The position numbers and the translations under genes were made by a program. A model generated the notes under the pieces. That model saw only the letters and a list, made by a program, of their open reading frames with translations. It was not told the DNA's origin and did no database searches. DNA of 64,000 nt. Source: Hoeflea sp. YIM 152468 (GTDB lineage: Bacteria > Pseudomonadota > Alphaproteobacteria > Rhizobiales > Rhizobiaceae). Location: positions 372,001-436,000 of the forward strand of contig NZ_JARGET010000038.1 in NCBI RefSeq assembly GCF_029210485.1. The letters run 5' to 3'. The first letter of the stretch is position 1; each line of letters begins with the position of its first letter. Below are positions 10,951-19,629 of the stretch, in pieces.

Positions 10951-11400
10951 GTTCCAGACATCGGCTTTATTCGTTCGCCGGTACTTCGAATTTGGCCCCG
11001 CGAATGTGGCTTTTCAAGGACACGAAGTATTTCGAAAGATTACAATTTGGTAACCATTGTGTGATCGCGACAGCACTTCAAATTCATCTGGTCAGCTTAT
11101 CCCTTGATTTCAACATATTAGGAGAAGCTGAAGCGGCAGCGCGCAAGGCCGGCAAAGTGCTCCGGCAATCATGGTCGATGCGATCAATCCCAGCGTCCGA
11201 CGACAAAACCGCAGCGCCATGCCGAATTTTGCTCGCCTCCGGCCGTGTGTCGGGGGCTTGGGAAAACCAATATGGGCTTGAGCGGATCACCTCCCCGAAC
11301 GCTCATCGAGGTTCTGTGAAGAACGCCTCTTTGCATTTTGCAGCCCCATCGACACAAAGCGTTGTGGACCTTGGCAGCACCCCGCGCTAATCCTTGCCTC
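10951..11400. other. Rest of the gap between the M20 gene and polA
   Basis: About 450 bases with no convincing gene. A 158-codon plus-strand frame crosses it (10914-11390) but has no family resemblance and runs through the hairpins. An imperfect palindrome CAATTTGGTAACCATTG lies at 11043-11059 and could be an operator. The region must contain the polA promoter and possibly the promoter of the minus-strand small RNA, but I cannot pick out convincing boxes. Confidence 0.5.
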
Positions 11401-14355
11401 ATGAAAAAAGGTGATCATCTCTTCCTCGTCGACGGTTCGGGCTATATTTTCCGGGCCTATCACGCACTTCCGCCGCTGACGCGCAAATCCGACGGCCTGC
11501 CGGTCGGGGCCGTGGCCGGTTTCTGCAACATGCTGTGGAAGCTGATGTCGGAGACGCGCGACACATCCGTGGGTGTGACACCAACGCATTTTGCGGTGAT
11601 TTTCGACTATTCGTCGAAAACCTTCCGCAACGAGCTTTATCCCGACTACAAGGCCAACCGTACAGCGCCGCCGGAAGATCTGGTGCCGCAATTCGCCGTT
11701 ATCCGCGAGGCCACACGTGCCTTCGACCTGCCCTGCATCGAGATGGAAGGATTTGAGGCCGACGATCTGATCGCCACCTATGCGCGGCTGGCGCGCGAAG
11801 CCGGCGCCGATGTCACCGTGATCTCGTCGGACAAGGACCTGATGCAACTGGTCGGCCCGCAGGTGACGATGTACGACAGCATGAAGGACCGGCAGATCGC
11901 CGTGCAGGACGTCATCGACAAATGGGGCGTGCCGCCCGAAAAGATGATCGATCTGCAGGCGCTGACCGGTGATTCGGTCGACAACGTGCCGGGCATTCCC
12001 GGGATCGGGCCAAAAACCGCGGCACTGCTGATCAGCGAATTCGGCGACCTCGACACGTTGCTGGCGCGCGCCGGCGAGATCAAACAGAACAAACGCCGCG
12101 AGAACATCATCGAATTCGCCGACAAGGCACGCATCTCCCGCGAACTGGTGCGGCTCAGGGATGATATCGATATCACCGAAAAGCTTGACGAGCTGGTGCT
12201 CAATCCACTCAATGGACCCAAGCTGGTGGCATTCCTCAAGGGTATGGAATTTGCATCGCTGACGCGGCGGGTGGCCACGGCCACCGACACCGACGCCAGC
12301 GCGGTCGACGCGGCGGAAATCGCTGTCGATGCTGCTGCTGACATGCGGGGACCCGATCTGGATCCGGGCCAGGCTGTTTCGGCGGGCGGCTCTGGCACGT
12401 CTGCGGGAACCACCGAGGGCAGCGATACACCGCAGGGACTGGCCAAGCGGCGCGCAGATGCTGCCGCGTCGGCCGGGATCGACACCAGCGCTTACGAAAC
12501 GCTGCGCGAACTTGACCAGCTCAGGGCCTGGTGCGCGATGGCGCGCGAAACCGGCATGGTGGCGATTGACACCGAGACCACCTCACTGGATGCGATGCAG
12601 GCCGAACTTGTCGGCTTCTCACTGGCAATCCCGCTCACCGCACCGGATACCGGCGAGCTGAAGGTCAGAGCCTGTTATGCGCCACTTGGCCACTCCAATG
12701 GTGTCGGCGATCTGCTGGGCGGCGGCGGCGCACAGCCCGGACAGATGCCGATGCGCGCGGCGCTGGATGAACTCAAGTCGCTGCTCGAGGATCCTGCGGT
12801 TCTGAAAATCGGACAGAACCTGAAATACGACATGCTGGTGCTGGCGCAACATGGCATTTCCATCGAGAGCTTCGATGACACCATGCTGCTGTCCTATGTG
12901 CTCGACGCCGGACAGGGCGGGCACGGCATGGATCCGCTGGCGGAACGCTGGCTCGGGCACAAGACCATCAGCTACAAGGACATCACCGGATCGGGCAAGA
13001 GTGCGATCCCGTTTGCCGAAGTCGATATCGACAAGGCAACCGCCTATGCCGCCGAAGACGCCGACGTGACGCTTCGGCTGTGGCATGTGCTCAAGCCGCG
13101 GCTGGTCTCGGAGGGCCTGGCAGCGGTCTATGAGCGGCTTGAGCGGCCGCTGGCACCGGTGCTGATGCGCATGGAAAACCGCGGCATCCGTGTGGACCGG
13201 CAAATCCTGTCGCGGCTGTCAGGCGAATTGGCGCAGGGCGCAGCGGCGCTCGAAGCCGAGATTCAGGCGCTGGCCGGCGAGAATTTCAATGTCGGCTCAC
13301 CCAAGCAGCTCGGCGAAATCCTGTTTGACAAGATGAGCCTGCCGGGCGGGTCGAAAACCAAGACCGGGCAATGGTCAACATCGGCCCAGGCGCTGGAGGA
13401 TCTGGCAGCGGCCGGTCATGAACTGCCCCGCAAGATCGTCGACTGGCGGCAGCTGACCAAGCTCAAATCCACCTATACCGACGCTCTGCCGGGGTTCATC
13501 AACCCTCAGACCCAACGGGTGCACACATCCTTTGCCATGGCGGCGACCACCACCGGGCGGCTGTCGTCCTCGGATCCGAATATCCAGAACATTCCGGTGC
13601 GCACAGCCGAAGGCCGCAAGATCCGTACTGCGTTCATCGCCGAGCCGGGCAATGTGCTGATCTCCGCCGATTACAGCCAGATCGAACTCCGGGTGCTGGC
13701 GCATGTCGCCAATATTCCGCAACTGACGCAAGCGTTTTCCGATGGCGTCGATATTCACGCCATGACCGCGTCGGAAATGTTCGGCGTTCCGGTCGACGGC
13801 ATGCCCCCGGAAGTGCGCCGCCGCGCCAAGGCGATCAATTTCGGCATCATCTACGGGATCTCGGCCTTTGGCCTGGCCAATCAGCTCAGCATCTCGCGGT
13901 CCGAAGCCGGCGAGTACATCCGCAAATATTTTGAACGCTTTCCCGGCATCAAGGACTACATGGAAGCCACCAAGGCAGAGGCCAAGGAATATGGTTATGT
14001 GACCACCATCTTCGGCCGCCGGGCGCATTATCCGGAAATCCGCTCGTCCAACCCGCAGGTCCGCGCTTTCAACGAGCGTGCCGCCATCAACGCCCCGATC
14101 CAGGGCTCGGCCGCCGACGTGATCCGCCGGGCCATGGTGCGGATGGAACCAGCATTGGCAACCGCCGGCGTCGAGGCGCGGATGCTGCTGCAGGTGCATG
14201 ACGAACTGATTTTCGAAACCGCCAAGGAAGATGCCGAGACGATCATTCCCTTGATCGTCTCGGTCATGGAAAATGCTGCCATGCCCGCCGTCGACATGGC
14301 CGTGCCTTTGGAAGTCGACGCGCGGGCTGCACTGAACTGGGACGAAGCGCACTGA
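11401..14355 (+). CDS. polA: DNA polymerase I
   Basis: A 984-residue polymerase for Okazaki fragment processing and repair. The 5' nuclease domain spans about residues 1-290 (DHLFLVDGSGYIFRAYHALPP; FEADDLIATYARLA; VDNVPGIPGIGPKTA). An Ala/Gly-rich linker of about 80 residues follows. The 3'-5' proofreading domain has an intact first motif, AIDTETTSLD, and QNLKYDMLVL. The polymerase domain shows motif A (ISADYSQIELRVLAHV), the O helix (RRRAKAINFGIIYG) and motif C (LQVHDELIF). Unlike some bacterial PolA proteins, the proofreading acidic residues are present. The ATG at 11401 gives the usual N-terminus. The stop TGA overlaps the next ATG by one base. Confidence 0.98.
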   Translation: MKKGDHLFLVDGSGYIFRAYHALPPLTRKSDGLPVGAVAGFCNMLWKLMSETRDTSVGVTPTHFAVIFDYSSKTFRNELYPDYKANRTAPPEDLVPQFAVIREATRAFDLPCIEMEGFEADDLIATYARLAREAGADVTVISSDKDLMQLVGPQVTMYDSMKDRQIAVQDVIDKWGVPPEKMIDLQALTGDSVDNVPGIPGIGPKTAALLISEFGDLDTLLARAGEIKQNKRRENIIEFADKARISRELVRLRDDIDITEKLDELVLNPLNGPKLVAFLKGMEFASLTRRVATATDTDASAVDAAEIAVDAAADMRGPDLDPGQAVSAGGSGTSAGTTEGSDTPQGLAKRRADAAASAGIDTSAYETLRELDQLRAWCAMARETGMVAIDTETTSLDAMQAELVGFSLAIPLTAPDTGELKVRACYAPLGHSNGVGDLLGGGGAQPGQMPMRAALDELKSLLEDPAVLKIGQNLKYDMLVLAQHGISIESFDDTMLLSYVLDAGQGGHGMDPLAERWLGHKTISYKDITGSGKSAIPFAEVDIDKATAYAAEDADVTLRLWHVLKPRLVSEGLAAVYERLERPLAPVLMRMENRGIRVDRQILSRLSGELAQGAAALEAEIQALAGENFNVGSPKQLGEILFDKMSLPGGSKTKTGQWSTSAQALEDLAAAGHELPRKIVDWRQLTKLKSTYTDALPGFINPQTQRVHTSFAMAATTTGRLSSSDPNIQNIPVRTAEGRKIRTAFIAEPGNVLISADYSQIELRVLAHVANIPQLTQAFSDGVDIHAMTASEMFGVPVDGMPPEVRRRAKAINFGIIYGISAFGLANQLSISRSEAGEYIRKYFERFPGIKDYMEATKAEAKEYGYVTTIFGRRAHYPEIRSSNPQVRAFNERAAINAPIQGSAADVIRRAMVRMEPALATAGVEARMLLQVHDELIFETAKEDAETIIPLIVSVMENAAMPAVDMAVPLEVDARAALNWDEAH

Positions 14356-15041
14356 TGGCCGCGCCTTCCTCCAATTCGGAATTGGCGGTATTGACCGGCG
14401 ATATCGTCGGTTCGGCGAAATTGGATCCAGGCCATCTTCGCACATTGCTGGACGAAATCTGCCAAGCCGCCGTGCGTTTTCAGATCCCGTATCCGGGTAG
14501 CATCATCGGGTCGGCTGATGTGTTTCGTGGCGATTCCTGGCAAATTGCCGTGGCGGCTCCCCAACTCGCGCTGCGGTTTGCGGTTTATGTCCGGGCCACG
14601 GCCATTGCTTCGGGACTGGCAGATACACGGATTTTCCTGGGCTTCGGCACCTCATCTTCCATTCATGAGCGGACGACTTCCCTATCCACCGGCGAGGCCT
14701 TCGAAATTTCGGGAAGAGGTGTCGACGGCCTGAGGTCCGAACGCCTCGGCATTTCATTCGGCAACAAAGCAACCACTGCTGCAGCGTTCGGCAAAGCCGC
14801 TGCGGCATTGCTGGATGCATTGATCCGAGACTGGACGCCAAAGCAGGCCGGTGCGGTGCGGCAGGTCCTGGAGAAGCCGGGACTTTCGGACGCCGCCATC
14901 GTTGGTGATCCCGCCAGCGATAGCGAAAGGCGCAATTTCACCAAGCTTCGCAATCGCGCGCATTGTGACGCCATCCTTGTTGCTCTGGAAGAGTGGGAGG
15001 CGCTGCCACGATGGGCAAAGGGTCCAAATTCGGACCCCTGA
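14355..15041 (+). CDS. SatD-like protein with class III cyclase-like motifs
   Basis: A 228-residue protein recognisable as SatD family by LTGDIVGS (13-20) and its pairing with DUF3307. I see a pattern like class III nucleotidyl cyclases: first metal-type Asp in GDIVGS (Asp16), second in RGDSWQ (Asp60), TRIFLGFG (91-98), then STGEAFEISGRGVD (111-124), which parallels the GxAVNxAARL segment. The C-terminus (about 160-212, WTPKQAGAVRQVLE and the later NFTKLRNRAHCDAILVALEEWE) looks like a degenerate helix-turn-helix. Its start overlaps the polA stop (TGATG), so it is translationally coupled. Enzymatic activity is inference only; SatD has no established biochemical role that I know of. Confidence 0.75.
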   Translation: MAAPSSNSELAVLTGDIVGSAKLDPGHLRTLLDEICQAAVRFQIPYPGSIIGSADVFRGDSWQIAVAAPQLALRFAVYVRATAIASGLADTRIFLGFGTSSSIHERTTSLSTGEAFEISGRGVDGLRSERLGISFGNKATTAAAFGKAAAALLDALIRDWTPKQAGAVRQVLEKPGLSDAAIVGDPASDSERRNFTKLRNRAHCDAILVALEEWEALPRWAKGPNSDP

Positions 15042-15096
15042 CTGACCTGGAACCATATTCGGTTCCTTTTTTACTTTGGTACCAATAACGGTTCCC
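15020..15096. repeat. Three spaced 18-bp inverted-repeat units before DUF3307
   Basis: Units: GGGTCCAAATTCGGACCC (15020-15037), GGAACCATATTCGGTTCC (15049-15066) and GGTACCAATAACGGTTCC (15079-15096). Each is GGNNCC, six AT-rich bases, GGNNCC. Unit starts are 29 and 30 bp apart and half-sites 12 bp apart. In the first two units the arms change together and stay complementary. The first unit forms the last codons of the SatD-like gene and the third ends 12 bases before the DUF3307 ATG. They could be operators for a dimeric DNA-binding protein or small RNA hairpins; T6 follows the second unit. Confidence 0.8.
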
Positions 15097-15108
15097 GTTT
15101 AAGGCAGG

Positions 15109-15855
15109 ATGATCGGACACGCGATGGCCACCGAGACATTTGCTCTGTTGTTGATAGCGCACTTGCTGGGGGATTTCACGCTCCAGACCGAGTTCATGGC
15201 GATGAACAAGAAGCGCATCAGTGTCCTTGCGCTGCACATCCTCATTATTACGGTGTTGGGTATGTTGGCCATCGGCCAGTTTGACTGGAAACTGCTGGGA
15301 ACGCTTGCACTTACCCATTTCCTTATCGATTTCATCAAGGCACGCAACAATGGATCCAACCTCACCTGGTTTGTCGCCGACCAATCTGCCCATGTTGCTG
15401 TGCTCGTTGCCCTTTCAATTCTGTTGCCCATTGATGTCAGCCAGTCACTGCATCTGGGCCTGCTTGATCCAGACAGCCGCAACGCCATCTTTAAGGTGAT
15501 CATCCACGCGTCCGGCCTTATTCTTTGTGTCACCACTGGCGCCTATGTAACCGGCTTGGCGGTCAAACCCTTCACAGATGAAATCGGGACCGCGCTGAAC
15601 GGGTTAAAGACTGGCGGACGGATTATCGGACAACTTGAACGGTTCATGGTGTTCATGTTCACATTGACAGGAAACCCGACAGGCATCGGATTTCTCATCG
15701 CCGCAAAATCGATTCTCCGCTTTGGCGATATTACCAATCCGGATCAGCGGAAGATTGCAGAGTATGTCATCATCGGATCGCTGATAAGCTTTGCTTGGGC
15801 CATCACCGTCTCACAGCTCACGATTTTCGCAAGCAAACACATCACTGCCGGCTGA
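15109..15855 (+). CDS. DUF3307 polytopic membrane protein
   Basis: A 248-residue membrane protein of the DUF3307 family. About six hydrophobic segments are visible (around residues 10-27, 40-57, 62-76, 88-107, 122-145 and 215-240). Charged or polar residues are conserved-looking within the first four: HLLGD (His18, Asp22, Gln26), His43, THFLIDFIK (His70, Asp74, Lys77) and ADQSAH (Asp91, Gln92, His95). This HxxxD, HxxxD, DxxxH arrangement looks like an intramembrane metal site, which is my inference. The start at 15109 has AAGG four bases upstream; the ATG at 15124 is the alternative. It follows the SatD-like gene and the inverted-repeat array. GC is lower than its neighbours. Confidence 0.8.
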   Translation: MIGHAMATETFALLLIAHLLGDFTLQTEFMAMNKKRISVLALHILIITVLGMLAIGQFDWKLLGTLALTHFLIDFIKARNNGSNLTWFVADQSAHVAVLVALSILLPIDVSQSLHLGLLDPDSRNAIFKVIIHASGLILCVTTGAYVTGLAVKPFTDEIGTALNGLKTGGRIIGQLERFMVFMFTLTGNPTGIGFLIAAKSILRFGDITNPDQRKIAEYVIIGSLISFAWAITVSQLTIFASKHITAG

Positions 15856-15863
15856 GCCGGCAG
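15845..15863 (+). terminator. Stem-loop at the end of the DUF3307 gene
   Basis: CTGCCGGC, TGA, GCCGGCAG: a perfect 8-bp stem whose three-base loop is the stop codon of the DUF3307 gene. No T-tract follows, so termination is uncertain, but the stem could protect the 3' end of the transcript. Confidence 0.35.
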
Positions 15864-16009
15864 CTTGCAGCACAAACCCGCGCATAATTTGATAGCTATC
15901 GCACACAGCCGAATCACCAAAATGTGACGCGCTTGCGGCTGGCGTTTATTTGACGGCATCATGACCGTGTGGTGTGTGGATGTAACTTTGCCGCCTGAGG
16001 AGAAATGCC

Positions 16010-17242
16010 ATGTTGAAGTCGCTGAGCGTACTTGCCGGCATGTTGATTGCAACGCTCGCCCTGCCAGCCACACCCTGGGCTGCCGACCCGGATCCACGCG
16101 ACTGGGACGCAGTGCTGGCTGAAGCCAGGGGGCAAACGGTTTATTTCAACGCCTGGGGTGGATCGGAAAATATCAACAGCTATATCGGCTGGGCCGGAGA
16201 AACGCTGAACCAGCGCTTCGGGGTCAAAGTGATTCACGTCAAACTCGATGACACCGCCAACGCCGTGGCCAAGGTGCTGGCCGAGAAGGCCGCTGGCAAG
16301 AACGAGGGCGGCTCTGTCGATGTCATCTGGATCAATGGCGAGAACTTCGCTTCGATGAAACGCCAAAACCTGCTGATGGCGCCGGACTGGACCACGGGTC
16401 TGCCCAACTGGGTTTATGTCGACCATGAGAACATGCCGACAATCCTGACCGATTTCACCATCCCGACCGATGGGCTCGAAAGCCCCTGGGGCGGGGCCAA
16501 AATGGTGTTTTTCCATGATACTGCCCGCACTCCAGCCGACAGCATACCGCACTCCTCCGTTGAACTGCTGGAATGGAGCAAGGACAATCCCGGCCGCTTC
16601 TCCTACCCGCAGCCACCGGATTTCATCGGTTCGTCGTTTCTCAAGCAGGTTCTGATCGAGACCATCGAAGACAAGTCCAGGCTGAGCCAGCCGGTCAATG
16701 CGGCGAGCTTCGCCGAAGATGCGGCGCCGCTGTTTGCCTATCTTGATGACTTGCACCCGAATCTCTGGCGCGGCGGCAAGGCCTATCCGCAGAACTATCC
16801 CGACATGAAGCAGAAGCTGGCCGACGGCGAACTCGACATCATTTTTGCCTTCAATCCGTCGGAAGCCTCGGCGGGCATTGCCGCGGGCGAACTGCCCGAC
16901 ACCGTGCGCTCCTTCAGCTACACGGATGGCACGCTTGGCAACACCCACTTTGTCGCCATCCCCTACAATGCAACGGCCAAGGCCGGGGCGCTGGTGCTGG
17001 CAAACTTCCTGATTTCGCCCGAAGCTCAGCTCCGCAAACAGGATCCGGCGCTGTGGGGCGACCCGACCGTGCTGTCGATGGACAAGCTGTCGGCCGAAGA
17101 CCGCGCGGCGTTCGCGGCGCTGGATCTCGGCGTCGCCACGCTGACACCGGATGAACTTGGCCCGACGCTGGATGAGCCACATCCCGACTGGATGGAGTAT
17201 ATCGAGCGCGAATGGCTCAGACGCTATGGCGTAGCCAACTGA
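16010..17242 (+). CDS. ynjB: ABC transporter substrate-binding protein, YnjB type
   Basis: A 410-residue periplasmic binding protein with a Sec signal peptide (MLKSLSVLAGMLIATLALPA, cleavage near Ala24). It belongs to the YnjB group of family 1-like binding proteins related to iron, thiamine and spermidine binders. NAWGGSENINSYIGWAGE, a VDVIWINGENFASMK segment and the C-terminal MEYIEREWLRRYG are characteristic. The solute of YnjBCD systems is not firmly established. It is the first gene of a three-gene importer operon; the permease starts 33 bases downstream. A GAGGAG-like ribosome binding site precedes the ATG. Confidence 0.88.
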   Translation: MLKSLSVLAGMLIATLALPATPWAADPDPRDWDAVLAEARGQTVYFNAWGGSENINSYIGWAGETLNQRFGVKVIHVKLDDTANAVAKVLAEKAAGKNEGGSVDVIWINGENFASMKRQNLLMAPDWTTGLPNWVYVDHENMPTILTDFTIPTDGLESPWGGAKMVFFHDTARTPADSIPHSSVELLEWSKDNPGRFSYPQPPDFIGSSFLKQVLIETIEDKSRLSQPVNAASFAEDAAPLFAYLDDLHPNLWRGGKAYPQNYPDMKQKLADGELDIIFAFNPSEASAGIAAGELPDTVRSFSYTDGTLGNTHFVAIPYNATAKAGALVLANFLISPEAQLRKQDPALWGDPTVLSMDKLSAEDRAAFAALDLGVATLTPDELGPTLDEPHPDWMEYIEREWLRRYGVAN

Positions 17243-17275
17243 AGCGCGTGATGTGCCGGCGCGGGACCCTATAGA

Positions 17276-18970
17276 ATGACCGGCGACATGCGCCTGGCGC
17301 GGCTGGCGCCTCCCCTGACGCTGGCAATTCTGCTTGGCCCGCTGTTCTTCGGACTGGCGGGAACCGCACTTCCGGCGTTCGGCTATCTGCCGGAACTCGG
17401 CGGGGAGAAATTCACCACCCAGCATTTTTCCGCTCTCGCCGCGGTTCCGGGAATTCTCCGCTCCTCGGTGCTGTCGATCCTGATCGGATTGGTCACCACG
17501 CTGGTGTCGCTGGGCACGGTCGCAGCCTTTGTCGCCAGCGATCTGGGAACCGCCGGATTTGCGCGGGTACGGCGGATGATTTCCCCGCTGTTGTCTGTGC
17601 CGCATGCGGCGGCGGCGTTCGGTCTGGCTTTCATGATTGCCCCTTCGGGCATGATCATGCGCCTGATTTCGCCATGGGCCACCGGCCTTGACCGGCCGCC
17701 CGATCTGCTGATCGTCAATGACCCGATGGCGCTGTCGATGATGGCCGGCCTGATCGTCAAGGAAATCCCGTTCCTGTTTCTGGTGACCCTCTCCGCCCTT
17801 CCGCAGACACGGCATATGGAAACCATGCGGCTCGGACGCTCTCTGGGTTATGGCCGCATTGCCAGTTTCACTTACCTGCTGTGGCCACCGCTCTACCGGC
17901 AGATCAGGCTGGCGGTGTTTGCCGTGGTTGCCTATGCCAGCTCTGTGGTCGATGTGGCGTTGATTCTGGGGCCGCATCTGCCACCGACCCTGCCGGTTCG
18001 GCTGATCACCTGGATGAACGACCCGGATCTCAGCATCCGTTTCCTGGCGTCGGCCGGCGCGGTGGCGCAGCTCGGCGTGACACTGACGGCGCTGCTTGGC
18101 TGGGTCGGGCTCGAGCGTTTGGGTGCGCTGCTGGTGTGCAACAGCCGCAGTGCCGGGCGGCGATTGCGCCGTGATACGGTGCTGCGTCACGGCGCGCGCG
18201 CTGTCATGATCGCCTCGGCAGCGGTGGTTTTCGGGGGAATCGCCATGCTGGCGGTGTGGTCGGTTTCCGGCCTGTGGCAGTTCCCCGACGCATTGCCGTC
18301 CAGTTTCAGCTTGCGCAGCTGGACCCAGGCGCTGCCGCGCATGAGCGGGCCGCTTCAAACCACCTTGGCTGTCGCAGGACTTTCCACGCTGATCGCGCTG
18401 GTGTTGACCATCTTGTGCCTCGAGCGTGAATACGAGACTGGCCGCGGGCGGGGCGGCGGAGCCCTGCTGCTGATCTATCTGCCGCTGATCGTGCCGCAGA
18501 TTTCCTTCATGTTCGGTCTGCAGGTTCTGTCGATCTGGCTCGGCGTCGATGCCAGTTTTTCTGCGCTGGTGCTGGCCCATCTGGTGTTTGTGCTGCCTTA
18601 TGTCTTCCTCTCGCTCAGCGATCCCTGGCGCGCCCACGATCGCCGCCACGACCTGATTGCCGCCGGCCTTGGAATGAGCCGGACGCGGACGCTTGTGCGG
18701 ATCCGGCTGCCGATGTTGACGCGCGCCATCCTGACGGCGGCTGCGGTCGGGTTTTCGGTTTCGGTCGGGCAGTATCTGCCAACCGTGCTGATCGGCGCGG
18801 GGCGGCTGACCACGGTCACCACCGAGGCGGTGGCGCTGGCCGCCGGCGGCAATCGCCGCGCCATTGGCGTCTACGCGTTCATGCAGACGCTGTTGCCGTT
18901 TTTCGCCTTTAGTGTTGCAACCGGATTGCCGGGCCTGCTATTTCGCAACCGGCGGGGCTTGCGGGTATGA
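17276..18970 (+). CDS. ynjC: ABC transporter permease, YnjC type (fused two-domain)
   Basis: A 564-residue inner-membrane permease made of two fused six-helix binding-protein-dependent transport domains, as in iron(III)/thiamine-type permeases. Hydrophobic helices appear across the whole length; the EAA-like loops are around MRLGRSLGYGRIASFTYLLWP and IAAGLGMSRTRTLVRIRLPM. Its end overlaps the ATPase gene by 4 bases (ATGA), indicating coupled translation. Start at 17276; an ATG four codons later is possible. It works with the upstream binding protein and the downstream ATPase. Confidence 0.88.
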   Translation: MTGDMRLARLAPPLTLAILLGPLFFGLAGTALPAFGYLPELGGEKFTTQHFSALAAVPGILRSSVLSILIGLVTTLVSLGTVAAFVASDLGTAGFARVRRMISPLLSVPHAAAAFGLAFMIAPSGMIMRLISPWATGLDRPPDLLIVNDPMALSMMAGLIVKEIPFLFLVTLSALPQTRHMETMRLGRSLGYGRIASFTYLLWPPLYRQIRLAVFAVVAYASSVVDVALILGPHLPPTLPVRLITWMNDPDLSIRFLASAGAVAQLGVTLTALLGWVGLERLGALLVCNSRSAGRRLRRDTVLRHGARAVMIASAAVVFGGIAMLAVWSVSGLWQFPDALPSSFSLRSWTQALPRMSGPLQTTLAVAGLSTLIALVLTILCLEREYETGRGRGGGALLLIYLPLIVPQISFMFGLQVLSIWLGVDASFSALVLAHLVFVLPYVFLSLSDPWRAHDRRHDLIAAGLGMSRTRTLVRIRLPMLTRAILTAAAVGFSVSVGQYLPTVLIGAGRLTTVTTEAVALAAGGNRRAIGVYAFMQTLLPFFAFSVATGLPGLLFRNRRGLRV

Positions 18971-19629
18971 CATTGGACAATCTGACCACCCATCAGGGAC
19001 TGAGGCTCAGCGGCATCCATATCTGCCTTGGCGACCGCGTGCTGGTCGCGCTCAATGCCAGGGTCTTGCGCGGACAAACCCTGACAGTGATGGGCCCGTC
19101 GGGCTCGGGAAAATCGACGCTTCTGGCCTATCTGGGCGGATTTCTCGATCCGGCGTTTGAAGCCACTGGCCGGGTGTTCGTGGACGGCGTCGATCTGATC
19201 GCTCTCAAGGCGGAAAAACGCCGCGCCGGAATCCTGTTCCAGGATCCTTTGCTGTTTCCTCATCTCAGTGTCGCCGACAACATCGCCATCGCCATCCCGG
19301 AAACCGTGCGCGGCCGCAGGCAAAGACGCGCCCTGGCAGATGCCGCGCTTGAGGAGGCCGGCCTTGCCGAATATGGTGACCGCGATCCCGACACGCTGTC
19401 GGGGGGGCAAAAGGCCCGCGTTGCGCTGCAAAGAGTGCTGATGTCGCAGCCGCGGCTGCTGTTGCTTGACGAACCGTTTTCAAAGCTGGACGCCGGCCTG
19501 CGCGAGCAGACCCGGCAGTTGGTGTTCGACCAGGCACGCCGCGCAGGGCTGCCTGTCGTGCTTGTGACCCATGACGAGGAGGATGCACATGCGGCGGGGG
19601 GCCAGGTTCACGAGGTCGGACCGGCATGA
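18967..19629 (+). CDS. ynjD: ABC transporter ATP-binding protein, YnjD type
   Basis: A 220-residue nucleotide-binding subunit that powers the YnjBC importer. Walker A GPSGSGKST (residues 38-46), Q-loop FQDPLLFPH, signature LSGGQKARVALQR, Walker B RLLLLDEPFSKLD and H-loop VTHDEEDA are all intact. It overlaps both neighbours: the permease by 4 bases upstream and hrpB by 4 bases downstream, so the helicase gene appears to be read through from the transporter operon. Confidence 0.92.
   Translation: MTLDNLTTHQGLRLSGIHICLGDRVLVALNARVLRGQTLTVMGPSGSGKSTLLAYLGGFLDPAFEATGRVFVDGVDLIALKAEKRRAGILFQDPLLFPHLSVADNIAIAIPETVRGRRQRRALADAALEEAGLAEYGDRDPDTLSGGQKARVALQRVLMSQPRLLLLDEPFSKLDAGLREQTRQLVFDQARRAGLPVVLVTHDEEDAHAAGGQVHEVGPA

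Noticed and set aside
10914-11390. 158-codon plus-strand frame before polA
   Set aside because: Runs through the hairpin region and shows no family resemblance; treated as intergenic.
15020-15096. CRISPR array
   Set aside because: Only three short units, arms vary, spacers are 11-12 bases and no cas genes are present.
15959-18649. Long open frame of 896 codons on the minus strand
   Set aside because: It is antisense to the ynjB and ynjC genes, which have clear family motifs; GC-rich codon bias leaves the opposite strand open.
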